Origin: Lysobacter firmicutimachus
Lineage (GTDB): Bacteria > Pseudomonadota > Gammaproteobacteria > Xanthomonadales > Xanthomonadaceae
Assembly (NCBI RefSeq): GCF_037027445.1
Contig: NZ_JBANDL010000002.1
Coordinates: 1,364,001 to 1,428,000, forward strand
Direction: 5' to 3'
Length of the DNA: 64,000 nt
The notes beneath the pieces were generated by a model. The model worked only from the letters and a program-made list of their open reading frames with translations. It had not been told where the DNA came from and searched no databases. Each line of letters starts with the position of its first letter. Positions within the stretch are counted from its first letter, which is position 1. The translations under genes and the position numbers were made by a program. Positions 29,168-39,583 of the stretch are shown piece by piece.

Positions 29168-30190
29168 TTACCAGCCGGCCAGCACGAGCTTGCCGATGGT
29201 GCTGCCCGATTCCAGCCGCCGGTGCGCTTCGCGCAGGTTCTGCGCGTTGATCGTGCCGAGGGTTTCGCCGTGCGTGCCGCGCAGTTCGCCGGCGTCGACC
29301 AGGTCGGCGACGCGGTCGAGCAGGCGCCCCTGTTCGATCAGGTCGGCGGTGCCGAAGCGCGGCCGGGCGAACATCATTTCCCAGTGGATGCCGATGCACT
29401 TGGCCTTGTACGGATCGCCGATGTGCAGCGGACCGGTGGGCTCAACGATCAGGCCGACGTGGCCCTGCGGCGCCAGCAGTTGGCCCAGTTCGGTCCAGTA
29501 GCGATCGGTGTCGGCCAGGTTGAGCGCCGCGTCGATCTGCGCAAAGCCCAGGGCCTGCAGCTGCGGCGCCAGCGGTTGCGCATGATCGACCACGTGATCG
29601 GCGCCGAAGCGCCGGCACCATTCGGCGCTGGACGCACGCGAGGCGGTGGCGACGACCTCGAAACCGGCGCGCTTGGCGAGCTGGATCGCGATCGTGCCGA
29701 CGCCGCCGGCGCCGCCGAGGATCAGCAGGCGGCGGCCGCGGCCGCCGTGCTCGCTGTCGTAGGGCATGCGCTGGAACAACAGCTCCCAGGCGGTGATCGC
29801 GGTCAGCGGCAAGGCTGCCGCCTCGGCCGCGCTCAGCGACGTCGGCGCGCGGCCGACGATGCGTTCGTCGACCAGTTGCAGTTCGCTATTGCTGCCGGGG
29901 CGGCCGATATCGCCGGCGTAATAGACCCGGTCGCCGACTTTGAACCGGGTCACCGCGTCGCCGACCGCCGCGACCGTGCCGGCGGCGTCGTAGCCGAGCA
30001 CGCGCGGTTCGGCCAGCACCTCGGTCGCCGGCTTGGAGCGGCGCACCTTGGTGTCGACCGGATTGACCGAGACCGCCTCGACCCGCACCAGCAGATCGTG
30101 GCCGGCGGCGACCGGCGTGGGCAGGTCGAATTCGAGCAGCGACTGCGGATCGTCGATCGGCAGGTGGCGAAGGATGGCTACGGCTTTCAT
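29168..30190 (-). CDS. Zinc-type alcohol dehydrogenase/quinone oxidoreductase family protein
   Basis: 340 residues from the ATG at 30190 (MKAVAILRHLPIDDPQSL); the frame extends upstream but that part is unconvincing. It is a medium-chain dehydrogenase: a GroES-like N-terminal half (LLVRVEAVSVNPVDTKVR, VLGYDAAGTVAAVGDAV), then a nucleotide-binding fold with ILGGAGGVGTIAIQLAKRAG. The cysteines of zinc-dependent members are not seen, so it is closer to zinc-free NADPH:quinone oxidoreductases. The substrate is unknown. The GDSL hydrolase gene lies 97 bp upstream on the same strand. Confidence 0.88.
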   Translation of the reverse strand: MKAVAILRHLPIDDPQSLLEFDLPTPVAAGHDLLVRVEAVSVNPVDTKVRRSKPATEVLAEPRVLGYDAAGTVAAVGDAVTRFKVGDRVYYAGDIGRPGSNSELQLVDERIVGRAPTSLSAAEAAALPLTAITAWELLFQRMPYDSEHGGRGRRLLILGGAGGVGTIAIQLAKRAGFEVVATASRASSAEWCRRFGADHVVDHAQPLAPQLQALGFAQIDAALNLADTDRYWTELGQLLAPQGHVGLIVEPTGPLHIGDPYKAKCIGIHWEMMFARPRFGTADLIEQGRLLDRVADLVDAGELRGTHGETLGTINAQNLREAHRRLESGSTIGKLVLAGW

Positions 30191-30287
30191 TGCGGACTCC
30201 GTGGGCAGGGGAGGAGAACCGGCATCGACGGCATCGACGCCGGATTGTGGATCAAGCGCCGGCTCGCCGCCGTACCGCGTCGGCGGT

Positions 30288-31535
30288 TCAGCGCCGGCCG
30301 AACAGCAGCGTGTCGTCGACCGCCGCGGCCATGGCGCGATAACCCGCGTCGCCGGGGTGCAGGCGGTCGCCGGAATCGTAGGCCGGCAGGAACCGGGTCG
30401 GGCGCTGCGGGTCGCGGACGACGGCATCGAAGTCGACCACCGCGTCGAACTCGCCGCTGTCGCGGATCCAGGCGTTGACCGTCTGCCGCACCCGCTCCTT
30501 GGCCGGGCTGTAGTAGTCGTGGATCGGCGAACCGGGCAGGGCGTCTTCGAACGGCGTCAGGGTGGCGCCGACGATGCGCACCCCATGCAGCCGGGCCTGG
30601 GCGATCAGCTGGCGGTAGCCGTCGATCAGGCGCTGCGCATCCACCGCCGCGCGCGTCGGTTCGAAGGTGCTGCCGGGCCAGGCGATGTCGTTGATGCCCA
30701 TCAACAGCACCACGCTGTCGGGGCGTTGGCTGAGCACGTCGCGCTCGAACCGGGCCAGGGCGCTGACGCCCATGCCGTCGCTGAGCACGCGCGCGCCGGA
30801 GATGCCGGCGTTGAGCACGGCGACGCCGCGCGGGGCCAGGCGCTGGGCGAGCGCGTCCGGCCAGCGCCGGTAGCGGTTCGGGGTCGAGGCGGCGCCGTCG
30901 GTGATCGAATCGCCGAACGCGACCACGCGCCGTACCGGCTGCGCGGCTTCCACGTAGACGCCGCTGAGGAACGGCCGGGTCTGCAGCACTTGCCCGCCGT
31001 CCAGGCGCGCATCGGCGGTGCGGTCGCCGCCGACGAGGAACGCGTCCTGCCGGCCTTCCCAATGGAAGGTGCGCAGCGCGGTGTCCTGCGGCAGGTACAG
31101 GCTGACCGCGACCTCGCCGAGCGCGGCGACCTCCAGTTCGACCGGATCGCTGAGCACCGGCGCGCCCGGCAGCAGGGTCACTGCGCGCCGGCCGCCGAAG
31201 GTCAGCGCGCGGTCGCTGCCGGCTTGGATGCGCGAGCCGCCGGCGCTGCGGGCGATGCGCGCCGCGCCGATGGTCACCGGCGCATCGCCGTAGGCGTTGG
31301 ACAGGGCGATGCGGACCCGGCCGCCGCCGACGCTGACCCGCGCCACCTGGCGCACGGTCTGGTCGTGCAGGCGCTCCGGCGCGCCGTTGGGCAGGGCGAA
31401 GCCGGCGCCCCAGGTGGCTTGCGGGCTGGCGCTCCAAGTGCCGACCCACTGCGGGGCGGCGACCGCGGCGGGCGCGGCCAGGCCGAGGGCGAGCGCGGCG
31501 GCGGCGAGCGGTTGGAGCAGGGACTTGGCGTTCAT
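30288..31535 (-). CDS. Secreted SGNH/GDSL-family hydrolase
   Basis: 415 residues from the ATG at 31535, with an obvious signal peptide (MNAKSLLQPLAAAALALGLAAPAAVA). An N-terminal beta-rich domain of about 170 residues precedes the hydrolase domain. The catalytic serine is in block I, VVAFGDSITDGA; block III is MGINDIAWPGS; the catalytic Asp/His pair is in SGDRLHPGDAGY. It is predicted to act on ester bonds of a carbohydrate or lipid outside the cytoplasm. It is divergent from a LysR regulator that probably controls it, with an operator-like palindrome between them. Confidence 0.9.
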   Translation of the reverse strand: MNAKSLLQPLAAAALALGLAAPAAVAAPQWVGTWSASPQATWGAGFALPNGAPERLHDQTVRQVARVSVGGGRVRIALSNAYGDAPVTIGAARIARSAGGSRIQAGSDRALTFGGRRAVTLLPGAPVLSDPVELEVAALGEVAVSLYLPQDTALRTFHWEGRQDAFLVGGDRTADARLDGGQVLQTRPFLSGVYVEAAQPVRRVVAFGDSITDGAASTPNRYRRWPDALAQRLAPRGVAVLNAGISGARVLSDGMGVSALARFERDVLSQRPDSVVLLMGINDIAWPGSTFEPTRAAVDAQRLIDGYRQLIAQARLHGVRIVGATLTPFEDALPGSPIHDYYSPAKERVRQTVNAWIRDSGEFDAVVDFDAVVRDPQRPTRFLPAYDSGDRLHPGDAGYRAMAAAVDDTLLFGRR

Positions 31536-31625
31536 GAGGAAACTCGCAGAGGACGTCGGGAAGTCGACGCGACTCACGTTAGGTTCTTCCGATCTTGGCC
31601 AGTAGCGGGCAAGATCGCATAGGGC

Positions 31626-31644
31626 TCATTCCATATCGGAATGA
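31626..31644. promoter_or_regulatory. Operator-like palindrome between the GDSL and LysR genes
   Basis: TCATTCC-ATATC-GGAATGA is a perfect 7-bp dyad with a 5-bp centre in the 137-bp divergent region. It contains a T-N11-A box, as expected for LysR-type binding. It starts 29 bp before the LysR start and 91 bp before the hydrolase start. Confidence 0.7.
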
Positions 31645-31672
31645 TGTCGCCGCTACCGGATCGGGATCGCTC

Positions 31673-32581
31673 ATGGACACGCTTCGCGGCTTGCACACCT
31701 TCGTGCGCGCGGTCGAACTCGGCAGCCTGTCGGCGGTCGCACGCGAGCTCGGCACCACCCAGCCGACGATCAGCAAGACCGTCGCCGCACTGGAGCAGGA
31801 ACTCGGCGTGCGCCTGCTGCAGCGGAGCACCACCCACCTGGCGCCGACCGAACAGGGCCGGCGCTTCTACGAACGCGCGCGGCGGGTGCTGGAGGAATAC
31901 GGCGAAGCGGTGGCCGACGCGCGCGGCCTCAGCCAGACGCCGGCCGGCCTGCTGCGCGTGGCCGCGCCGGTCAGCATCGGCGTGCTGCGGCTCAATCGCC
32001 TGGTGCAGGCGTTCCTGGCCCTGCATCCGCAGGTCGAGATCGAACTGATCCTCAACGACCGCTACGTCGATCTGGTCGAAGAAGGCATGGACCTGGCCCT
32101 GCGCATCGGCGCCAACCTGCCGCCGAACGCGGTCGCGCGCCGCATCGCGTCCTCGCCGCGCGGGCTGGTCGCCTCGCGCGACTATCTGGCCCGGCATGCG
32201 CCGATCCTTCATCCGCAGGACACCGCCGCGCACGATTACCTGCGCTTCGCCTGGGCCGGCGACACCTACACCTTGCACGGCCCCGGCGGCGAGACCGCGG
32301 TGCTGCGCGGCGACGGACGCTACCGTATCAACAACTCGCTCGGCATCCGCGAAAGCTTCCTGATCGGCAGCGGCATCGGCCTGGCGCCGGCCTGGCTGGT
32401 GCAGGACCTGGTCGACGACGGAGCGTTGCAGTGGATCCTGCCGCAATGGCGGGCGTCGGCGCATGAGCTGTATCTGCTGTATCCGGCCCGCCGCTACCTG
32501 CCGGCGCGGACGCGGGCCTTGCTGGAATTCCTGAGCGAGCGCCTGCCGCAGCAGCCGGGTTTCGAGGCCGTCGCGGCGTGA
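31673..32581 (+). CDS. LysR-type transcriptional regulator
   Basis: 302 residues from the ATG at 31673 (MDTLRGLHTFVRAVELGSLS). The N-terminal winged helix carries the typical VARELGTTQPTISKTVAALEQELGVRLLQRST. The C-terminal effector domain (about 90-295) has the layout of the CrgA/YafC-like subgroup (LLRVAAPVSIGVLRL, VEEGMDLALRIG). Divergent orientation from the GDSL hydrolase gene and the dyad between them suggest it regulates that gene and itself. The ligand is unknown. Confidence 0.93.
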   Translation: MDTLRGLHTFVRAVELGSLSAVARELGTTQPTISKTVAALEQELGVRLLQRSTTHLAPTEQGRRFYERARRVLEEYGEAVADARGLSQTPAGLLRVAAPVSIGVLRLNRLVQAFLALHPQVEIELILNDRYVDLVEEGMDLALRIGANLPPNAVARRIASSPRGLVASRDYLARHAPILHPQDTAAHDYLRFAWAGDTYTLHGPGGETAVLRGDGRYRINNSLGIRESFLIGSGIGLAPAWLVQDLVDDGALQWILPQWRASAHELYLLYPARRYLPARTRALLEFLSERLPQQPGFEAVAA

Positions 32582-32591
32582 GCGCGGCGGC

Positions 32592-33848
32592 TCAGGCGGC
32601 GCAATCGGCGACGGCCGCTTGCGGCGCTGGGATGCCGCGTTCGCGCGGTCGCGCATCCAGGCGCGCCGCCCACACCGCCAGCGCCAGGCCGGACAAGGTC
32701 ACCAGCGCCGCGACCCAGGTCACCGCGCCGAGGCCGGGACCGTGCTCGATCACCGCGCCGCCGAGCCAGGCGCCGAGCGCATTGCCGAGGTTGAACGCGC
32801 CGATGTTGAGGCTGGAAGCCAGGTTCTGCCCGGCCGGGTCGGTCTTCTGCAGCACCCACAGCTGCAGCGGCGGCACGGTCGCGAACGCGGCCACGCCGAG
32901 CAGGCCGACGAAGGCCACCGCGGCGACGGCATGGTGCAGGGCGAAGGTCATGACGCCGAGCACCGCGGCCAGCGCGAGCAGGGTGCCGATCAACGCCGGC
33001 GCCAGGCGCTTGTCGGCGAAACGGCCGCCGATCAGGTTGCCGAGGATCATGCCGCCGCCGAACACCAGCAGGATCGGCGACACCGCGGCCTCGCCGAAGC
33101 CGCTGATGCGGGTCAGGATCGGCTGGATGAAGGTGTAGACGGTGAACACGCCGGCGAAGCCGAGCACGGTCATCAGCAGCCCGAGCAGCACCTGCGGATG
33201 CAGCACCGCCTTCACTTCGCGGCGCAGCGCCACCGGCTCGGGCTTGCTGCGGTCCTTCGGCACCAGGGTGGCGATCACCACCGTGGCGATCACGCCGATC
33301 GCGGCCACCGCCCAGAAGGTCGAGCGCCAGCCGAACTGCAGGCCGAGCCAGGCGCCGGCGGGCACGCCGAGCAGGGTGGCCACGGTCAGGCCGGTGAACA
33401 TGATCGAGATCGCGGAGGCCTTCTTGTCGGCCGGCACCAGGCCGGTGGCGACCACCGCGCCGACGCCGAAGAAGGTGCCGTGGGCGAGCGAGGTGATGAC
33501 CCGGGCGATCATCAGCACGGTGTAGTTCGGCGCGATCGCGCAGACGATGTTGCCGAGGGTGAAGATCAGCATCAACGCGACCAGCACCGCCTTGCGCGGC
33601 ATGCGCCCGGTGGCGACGGTCAGCACCGGCGCGCCGACGAACACGCCCAGGGCATAGCCGGAGATCAGCAGCCCGGCCGCGGCCAGGCCGACCTGCAGGT
33701 CGGCGGCGACCTGCAACAGCAGGCCCATGATCACGAATTCGGTGGTGCCGATGCCGAACGCGCCGACGGTCAGGGCGTACAAGGCCAGCGGCAAGCGCCC
33801 GCCGGCGGCGGCCGGGGCGGCGGAGGAGGGAGCAGGGGAGGCATGCAT
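32592..33848 (-). CDS. MFS efflux transporter, DHA1 (AraJ-like) family
   Basis: 418 residues from the ATG at 33848; an upstream alternative start adds 15 residues. Twelve hydrophobic segments are apparent. Motifs GAFGIGTTEFVIMGLL at the first helix and TGRMPRKAVL in the 2-3 loop match AraJ/YdhP-type proton antiporters that export sugars, purines or drugs. It is divergent from a second LysR gene (101-bp gap), a common pairing for efflux pumps and their regulators. The preceding LysR gene at 31673 ends only 10 bp from its stop (convergent). Confidence 0.9.
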   Translation of the reverse strand: MHASPAPSSAAPAAAGGRLPLALYALTVGAFGIGTTEFVIMGLLLQVAADLQVGLAAAGLLISGYALGVFVGAPVLTVATGRMPRKAVLVALMLIFTLGNIVCAIAPNYTVLMIARVITSLAHGTFFGVGAVVATGLVPADKKASAISIMFTGLTVATLLGVPAGAWLGLQFGWRSTFWAVAAIGVIATVVIATLVPKDRSKPEPVALRREVKAVLHPQVLLGLLMTVLGFAGVFTVYTFIQPILTRISGFGEAAVSPILLVFGGGMILGNLIGGRFADKRLAPALIGTLLALAAVLGVMTFALHHAVAAVAFVGLLGVAAFATVPPLQLWVLQKTDPAGQNLASSLNIGAFNLGNALGAWLGGAVIEHGPGLGAVTWVAALVTLSGLALAVWAARLDARPRERGIPAPQAAVADCAA

Positions 33849-33927
33849 GACGGCGCATCCAGGAGGGCGAGGCGGCAGTCTGGGCGCTTGCATATTGTGG
33901 AAAAACCGCCAGGATGACGAATCACTA

Positions 33928-33942
33928 TCAACGAATAATTGA
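33928..33942. promoter_or_regulatory. Possible LysR box between MFS and LysR genes
   Basis: TCAACGAATAATTGA (TCAA-N7-TTGA) fits the T-N11-A pattern. It is 7 bp before the chosen LysR start and would allow autoregulation. Confidence 0.45.
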
Positions 33943-33949
33943 ACGTGGC

Positions 33950-34864
33950 ATGGACCGTATCGCCGACCTGCACCTGTTCCTGCGCGTGCTCGACCTGGGT
34001 TCGATCAGCGCCGCCGCGCGCAGCCTGGACCTGTCGGTCGCGGTCGCCAGCCAGCGCCTGAAGCGGCTGGAACGCGAACTCGGCGTACGCCTGCTGCACC
34101 GGACCACCCGTCAATTGCATGCCACCGCCGAAGGCCTGGCCCTGGCCGAGCGCGGCCGGGGACTGATCGAAGAGCTGGAGGCGCTGACCGCCGACCTGCG
34201 CCGCGCCGGCAGCGAACCGGCGGGATTGCTGAGGGTCACCACCTCGGCCGCGTTCGGGCGCCTGTACCTTTCGCCGTTGCTGCCCGAGTTCCAGCGCCGC
34301 TACCCGGCGGTGCGGCTGAGCGCGAACCTGACCGACCAGAACCTGGACCTGATCGCCTCCGGCATGGACCTGGCGATCCGCATCGGTGCGCTCGACGATT
34401 CCAGCCTGGTCGCGCGCAAGCTGGCCGACAATCGCCGCGTGCTGGCGGCCTCGCCCGAGTACCTGCGCCGGCACGGCGCGCCGCGCACGCCGGAGGATCT
34501 GATCGCGCACGAATGCCTGGTGCTGGTCGGCGGGCAGGGGCGGATGGAGGACTGGCGCCTGCTCGACCGCGACGGCGCGGCGAGCACGGTGCGGGTCAAC
34601 GGCCGGATCGAAAGCAACTTCGGCGAAGTGCTGCGCGACGCCGCGATCGCCGGCCTGGGCATCGCCCACTTCTCGGTCTGGCACGTGCACGAAGACCTGC
34701 GCAGCGGGCGCCTGGTGCAGGTGCTGCCGGATTACCGGCTGCCGGACACGGCGATCAGCGCGGTGATGCCGCAGCGGCGCTTCGTGCCGTTGCGCGTGCG
34801 CGCCTTCATCGACTTCGTCGCCGAGTCCTTCGGCGATGTGCCGCCGTGGGAGCGCGGCGGCTAG
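33950..34864 (+). CDS. LysR-type transcriptional regulator
   Basis: 304 residues from the ATG at 33950 (MDRIADLHLFLRVLDLGSIS); an ATG 12 codons upstream is possible but leaves no ribosome binding site space. The helix-turn-helix segment is AARSLDLSVAVASQRLKRLERELGVRLLHRTT. The effector-binding half follows (LLRVTTSAAFGRLYL, IASGMDLAIRIG). It resembles the CrgA/DhcR-like subgroup and is a relative of the LysR protein at 31673. Divergent from the MFS exporter, which is its likely target. Confidence 0.92.
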   Translation: MDRIADLHLFLRVLDLGSISAAARSLDLSVAVASQRLKRLERELGVRLLHRTTRQLHATAEGLALAERGRGLIEELEALTADLRRAGSEPAGLLRVTTSAAFGRLYLSPLLPEFQRRYPAVRLSANLTDQNLDLIASGMDLAIRIGALDDSSLVARKLADNRRVLAASPEYLRRHGAPRTPEDLIAHECLVLVGGQGRMEDWRLLDRDGAASTVRVNGRIESNFGEVLRDAAIAGLGIAHFSVWHVHEDLRSGRLVQVLPDYRLPDTAISAVMPQRRFVPLRVRAFIDFVAESFGDVPPWERGG

Positions 34865-35769
<905 letters not shown>

Positions 35770-36561
35770 TCAATCGAACGCGAACGCATCCAGGGCCAGC
35801 GAGCCCATTTCGTGCGAGCGGTGCAGGCCGCGCGCGGTCGGCGCTTCGCCGGCGGCGCCGAGGGCGACGAACAGCGGCATCAGGTGTTCGACCGTGGGGT
35901 GGGCGCGATGTGCGTGCGGAGCCCGGGCCTGCCAGTCGAGCAGGGCGGGCAGGTCGTGCGCGATCAGGCGCCGGTGCATCCAGTCGGCGAACTCGGCCGC
36001 CCAGGACGGCATCGGCGCATCGCGGTCGCCCCAGTCCAGATCGCCGAGGTTGTGCACGAAGCCGCCGGAGCCGATCACCAACACGCCTTCGTCGCGCAGC
36101 GACGACAACGCTTGGCCGACCGCGTAGTGGCGCCGCGCATCGCCGTGCGGCATCACCGACAGCGGCACCACCGGGATATCGGCCTGCGGGTACATCCGCC
36201 GCAGCGGCACCCACACGCCGTGGTCGAGACCATGGTTGTCGCGCAGCCGCGGTTCCAGGCCGGCGTCGGCGAGGCGGTCGCGGATCTCCTCGGCCAGCCG
36301 CGGCAGGCCCGGCGCCGGGTACTGGATCCGGTACAGCGGCTCGGGGAACCCGCCGAAGTCGTGCACGGTATGCGGCCGATCGTGGCCGCCGACCATCGGC
36401 CGGTCGGTCATGAAGTGAGCGGACGCGATCACGATCGCGCGCGGCCAGGGCAGCTGCTGGCCGAGTCCGTCCAGGAAACGCCCGGCGGGCGAATCCTCCA
36501 AGGCGAGCATCGGCGAGCCGTGCGAGAGGAACAGGGTCGGCAGGCGGGTGGGGATGTCCAT
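35770..36561 (-). CDS. LigB/DODA-type extradiol dioxygenase family protein
   Basis: 263 residues from the ATG at 36561 (MDIPTRLPTLFLSHGSPMLAL). It matches the YgiD/DODA family of single-domain ring-cleaving enzymes. Metal-ligand histidines are in LSHGSP, IASAHFM, NHGLDHGVWVPL and SGGFVHNLGDLDW. Plant members act on DOPA; bacterial ones open catechol-type rings, and the natural substrate here is unknown. No aromatic-degradation genes are adjacent, so a stand-alone role is likely. Confidence 0.9.
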   Translation of the reverse strand: MDIPTRLPTLFLSHGSPMLALEDSPAGRFLDGLGQQLPWPRAIVIASAHFMTDRPMVGGHDRPHTVHDFGGFPEPLYRIQYPAPGLPRLAEEIRDRLADAGLEPRLRDNHGLDHGVWVPLRRMYPQADIPVVPLSVMPHGDARRHYAVGQALSSLRDEGVLVIGSGGFVHNLGDLDWGDRDAPMPSWAAEFADWMHRRLIAHDLPALLDWQARAPHAHRAHPTVEHLMPLFVALGAAGEAPTARGLHRSHEMGSLALDAFAFD

Positions 36562-36785
36562 GCGCCCAGGGTGATCCCGCGCCGGGCGATTTCCAAGTCG
36601 GGCTGGCGCGCCTGATCGTTCCGCCCCTGTTCGCAATGCGGTCGCTGCGAAGCGATTGTTGACCGGCGGTGCCCGGCCGCGGCTTGCCGTTCCTGCCTGC
36701 GCCCGCGCCTTCCGGCCGGCCCGTGCCGCCGGCTCCCCGCCGTCTGGCAAAATAGCCGGCTCACTCACCCGCAGGCCTCTTGCAC

Positions 36786-38240
36786 ATGAGCCACTTCGAC
36801 ATCCGTTCGACCGTCCGCCCCGATCCCGACAAGCCGATGGTCGACATCGCCGACTACGTCGCCGACTACAAGATCGATTCGAAGGAGGCCTTTGATACCG
36901 CGCGCTACATGCTGCTGGACTCGCTGGCCTGCGCGGCGCTGGCGATGGACCACAAGGAATGCCTCAAGCACCTCGGCCCGCTGGTGCCGGGCGGCGAGAT
37001 GAAGGGCGGCGCGCGCGTGCCGTTCACCTCCTACGAGCTCGACCCGGTCCAAGCCGCCTACAACATCGGCGTGCAAATCCGCTGGCTCGACTTCAACGAC
37101 ACCTGGCTGGCCGCCGAATGGGGCCATCCCTCCGACAACCTCGGCGCCATCCTCGGCGTCGCCGACTACCTGGGCCGCAAGGCCGAGGCCGAAGGCGGCC
37201 AGGCGATGACCGTGCGCGACGTGCTCGGCTACGCGATCAAGGCGCACGAAATCCAGGGCGGCTACGCGCTGAAGAACTCGTTCAACCGGGTCGGCCTCGA
37301 CCACGTGATCCTGGTCCGCCTGGCCTCGACCGCGGTCGCCACCCAGATGCTGGGCGGCGGCAAGGACGAGATCGTCACCGCGGTCTCGCACTCCTGGATC
37401 GACAACGGCGTGCTGCGCACCTACCGCCACGCGCCGAACACCGGCCCGCGCAAGAGCTGGGCCGCCGGCGACGCCTGCCGCCGCGCCGTGACCCACGCGC
37501 TGAACGCCAACAAGGGCGTGGTCGGCTACCCGAGCGCGCTGTCGGTCAAGACCTGGGGCTTTTACGACATCGCTTTCAAGGGCAAGTCGTTCGAGTTCGA
37601 ACGCCCGTTCGGCAGCTACGTGATGGAGAACGTGCTGTTCAAGATCTCCTTCCCGGCCGAGTTCCACGCCCAGACCGCGGTCGAGTGCGCGATGAAGCTG
37701 CACGATCAGGTCAAGGACAAGCTCGACCAGATCGAGCGCGTCGAACTGGAGACCCAGGAAGCCGGCGTGCGCATCATCGACAAGACCGGCCCGCTGGCCA
37801 ACTACGCCGACCGCGACCATTGCCTGCAGTACATGGTCGCCGTGCCGCTGATCTTCGGCCGCCTGACCGCCGACGACTACGTCGACGCGGTCGCCGCCGA
37901 CCCGCGCATCGACGCCCTGCGCGACAAGATGGTGGTCAAGGAGAACGAGCAGTTCACCAAGGACTACTTCGACCCGGACAAGCGCTATATCGGCAACTCG
38001 GTGCAGGTGTTCTTCAAGGACGGCAGCTCGACCGACAAGGTCTCGATCGACTACCCGATCGGCCACCGCAAGCGCCGCGCCGAAGGCATCCCGGTGCTGA
38101 TGGCCAAGTTCGAAGCCGCGATCCGGGCCAAGCTGCCGGCCGCCCAGGCCGAGCGCCTGCTGGCCCTGGCGGCCAAGCCGGACGAACTGGAAGCGCTGCC
38201 GATCACCGAGTTCCTCGGCCTGTTCGCCGCCGCCAAGTAA
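36786..38240 (+). CDS. prpD: 2-methylcitrate dehydratase PrpD
   Basis: 484 residues from the ATG at 36786, normal for PrpD; a TTG two codons upstream is an alternative. It dehydrates 2-methylcitrate to 2-methyl-cis-aconitate. The MmgE/PrpD fold is recognised by IRWLDFNDTWLAAEWGHPSDNLG near the middle of the N-terminal half, AIKAHEIQGGYALKNSFNRVGLDHV, and ENEQFTKDYFDPDKRYIGNSVQV near the end. It is 21 kb from prpB and prpC. No acnD or prpF, the alternative route, is visible in the window. Confidence 0.95.
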   Translation: MSHFDIRSTVRPDPDKPMVDIADYVADYKIDSKEAFDTARYMLLDSLACAALAMDHKECLKHLGPLVPGGEMKGGARVPFTSYELDPVQAAYNIGVQIRWLDFNDTWLAAEWGHPSDNLGAILGVADYLGRKAEAEGGQAMTVRDVLGYAIKAHEIQGGYALKNSFNRVGLDHVILVRLASTAVATQMLGGGKDEIVTAVSHSWIDNGVLRTYRHAPNTGPRKSWAAGDACRRAVTHALNANKGVVGYPSALSVKTWGFYDIAFKGKSFEFERPFGSYVMENVLFKISFPAEFHAQTAVECAMKLHDQVKDKLDQIERVELETQEAGVRIIDKTGPLANYADRDHCLQYMVAVPLIFGRLTADDYVDAVAADPRIDALRDKMVVKENEQFTKDYFDPDKRYIGNSVQVFFKDGSSTDKVSIDYPIGHRKRRAEGIPVLMAKFEAAIRAKLPAAQAERLLALAAKPDELEALPITEFLGLFAAAK

Positions 38241-38266
38241 AGCCTCGCCGCGGCGACTCATTCGAA

Positions 38267-38294
38267 TGCGCAAAGCCGGGCCCTGCTTTGCGCA
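38267..38294 (+). terminator. Possible terminator hairpin after prpD
   Basis: TGCGCAAAGC and GCTTTGCGCA form a 10-bp stem with an 8-nt loop, 27 bp after the prpD stop. There is no T-run, so it could instead be a Rho-dependent end or an operator. The rest of the 248-bp gap must hold the promoter of the next gene. Confidence 0.45.
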
Positions 38295-38488
38295 CATCGA
38301 AACTGAACGAATCACGACTCGCAGCGGATTCGGTGACGCTGCGCGTCGATATGTTAGACGGTTGTTAACACCGCTTTCACGTTGGCAAACCTAACCTGCG
38401 CGGGATGGCGTCATCCAGGCGACCGTCCTGAACGGTAGAAACCTCGCAGACGCGGTTTTCCGAATTTTTTTGACTCAGGAGCTACAAG

Positions 38489-39583
38489 ATGAATAAGAAA
38501 CTCCTCTGCGCCGCCCTGCTGGGTGGCCTGAGCCTCGCCCAGGTCGCCAGCGCGCAGGACTTCGACGACCGCTGGTACCTGACCGGTTCGGCCGGCATGA
38601 ACGTCCAGGACAACGACCGCGGCACCCGCAACGCTCCGTTCGGCGCGATCGGCCTGGGTAAGTTCCTCAACCAGAACTGGTCGCTGGACGGCGAGCTGAA
38701 CTATCAGAACCCGAAGTTCGACGCCAACCAGGACGCCAACTGGAGCCAGTACGGCATCTCCTTCGACCTGCGCCGCCACTTCGTCACCGAAGGCCGCAAC
38801 TGGAACCCGTACCTGCTGATGGGCCTGGGCTACCAGCGCTCGGAAGAAGAGTATCTGTCGGCCGTGAACCTGCTGCCGGCCGAGCGTAAGGAAGGCAACG
38901 TGGCCGCCAAGGTCGGCGTCGGCGTCCAGGGCGACCTGGGCCGCGTCGGCATCCGCACCGAGCTGGCCTACCGCGCCGACTTCGACGACAACAGCGTCAA
39001 CGGCGTCGATCGCAACGGCAAGTCGGAAGACTGGTTCGGCGACGTGCTGGCTTCGGTCGGCATCATCGTCCCGCTGGGTCCGGAGCCGGTGGCTGCGGTG
39101 GCTCCGGCTCCGGTCGTGGAGCCGGGCTGCGCCGACAAGGACGACGACGGCGACGGCGTGAACAACTGCGACGACAAGTGCCCGGGTTCGCAGGCTGGCC
39201 AGACCATCGGTCCGGACGGCTGCCCGGTGCCGGTCACCATCGACCTGAAGGGCGTGAACTTCGACTTCGACAAGTCGACCCTGCGTCCGGACGCGGTGGC
39301 GATCCTCAACGAGGCCGTCGAGATCCTGAAGCGCTACCCCGACCTGAAGGTGGAAGTGGCCGGCCACACCGACCTGTGCGGTAAGGACGACTACAACCAG
39401 AAGCTGTCGGAGCGTCGCGCCAAGGCCGCTTACGACTACCTGACCAGCAACGGCGTCGACGCCGGTCGCCTGCAGGGTCCGGTCGGCTACGGCGAGAGCC
39501 GTCCGCTGGAATCGACCCCGCAGACCTTCCCGGCCTGCAAGAGCGAGGTCAACCGTCGTACCGAGCTGAACGTCCAGAACTAA
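38489..39583 (+). CDS. OmpA/OprF-family outer-membrane protein, copy 1
   Basis: 364 residues; AGGAG lies 7 nt before the ATG. Signal peptide MNKKLLCAALLGGLSLAQVASA. Residues about 23-190 form an eight-stranded-type barrel (WYLTGSAGMN...FGDVLASVGIIVPLG). A Pro/Ala linker leads to a thrombospondin-type-3, calcium-binding-like segment (DKDDDGDGVNNCDDKCPGS) and the peptidoglycan-binding OmpA domain (FDFDKSTLRPDAVAIL...AGHTDLCGKDDYNQKLSERR). It anchors the outer membrane to the wall. Its 3' half is almost identical to the following gene. Confidence 0.95.
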   Translation: MNKKLLCAALLGGLSLAQVASAQDFDDRWYLTGSAGMNVQDNDRGTRNAPFGAIGLGKFLNQNWSLDGELNYQNPKFDANQDANWSQYGISFDLRRHFVTEGRNWNPYLLMGLGYQRSEEEYLSAVNLLPAERKEGNVAAKVGVGVQGDLGRVGIRTELAYRADFDDNSVNGVDRNGKSEDWFGDVLASVGIIVPLGPEPVAAVAPAPVVEPGCADKDDDGDGVNNCDDKCPGSQAGQTIGPDGCPVPVTIDLKGVNFDFDKSTLRPDAVAILNEAVEILKRYPDLKVEVAGHTDLCGKDDYNQKLSERRAKAAYDYLTSNGVDAGRLQGPVGYGESRPLESTPQTFPACKSEVNRRTELNVQN

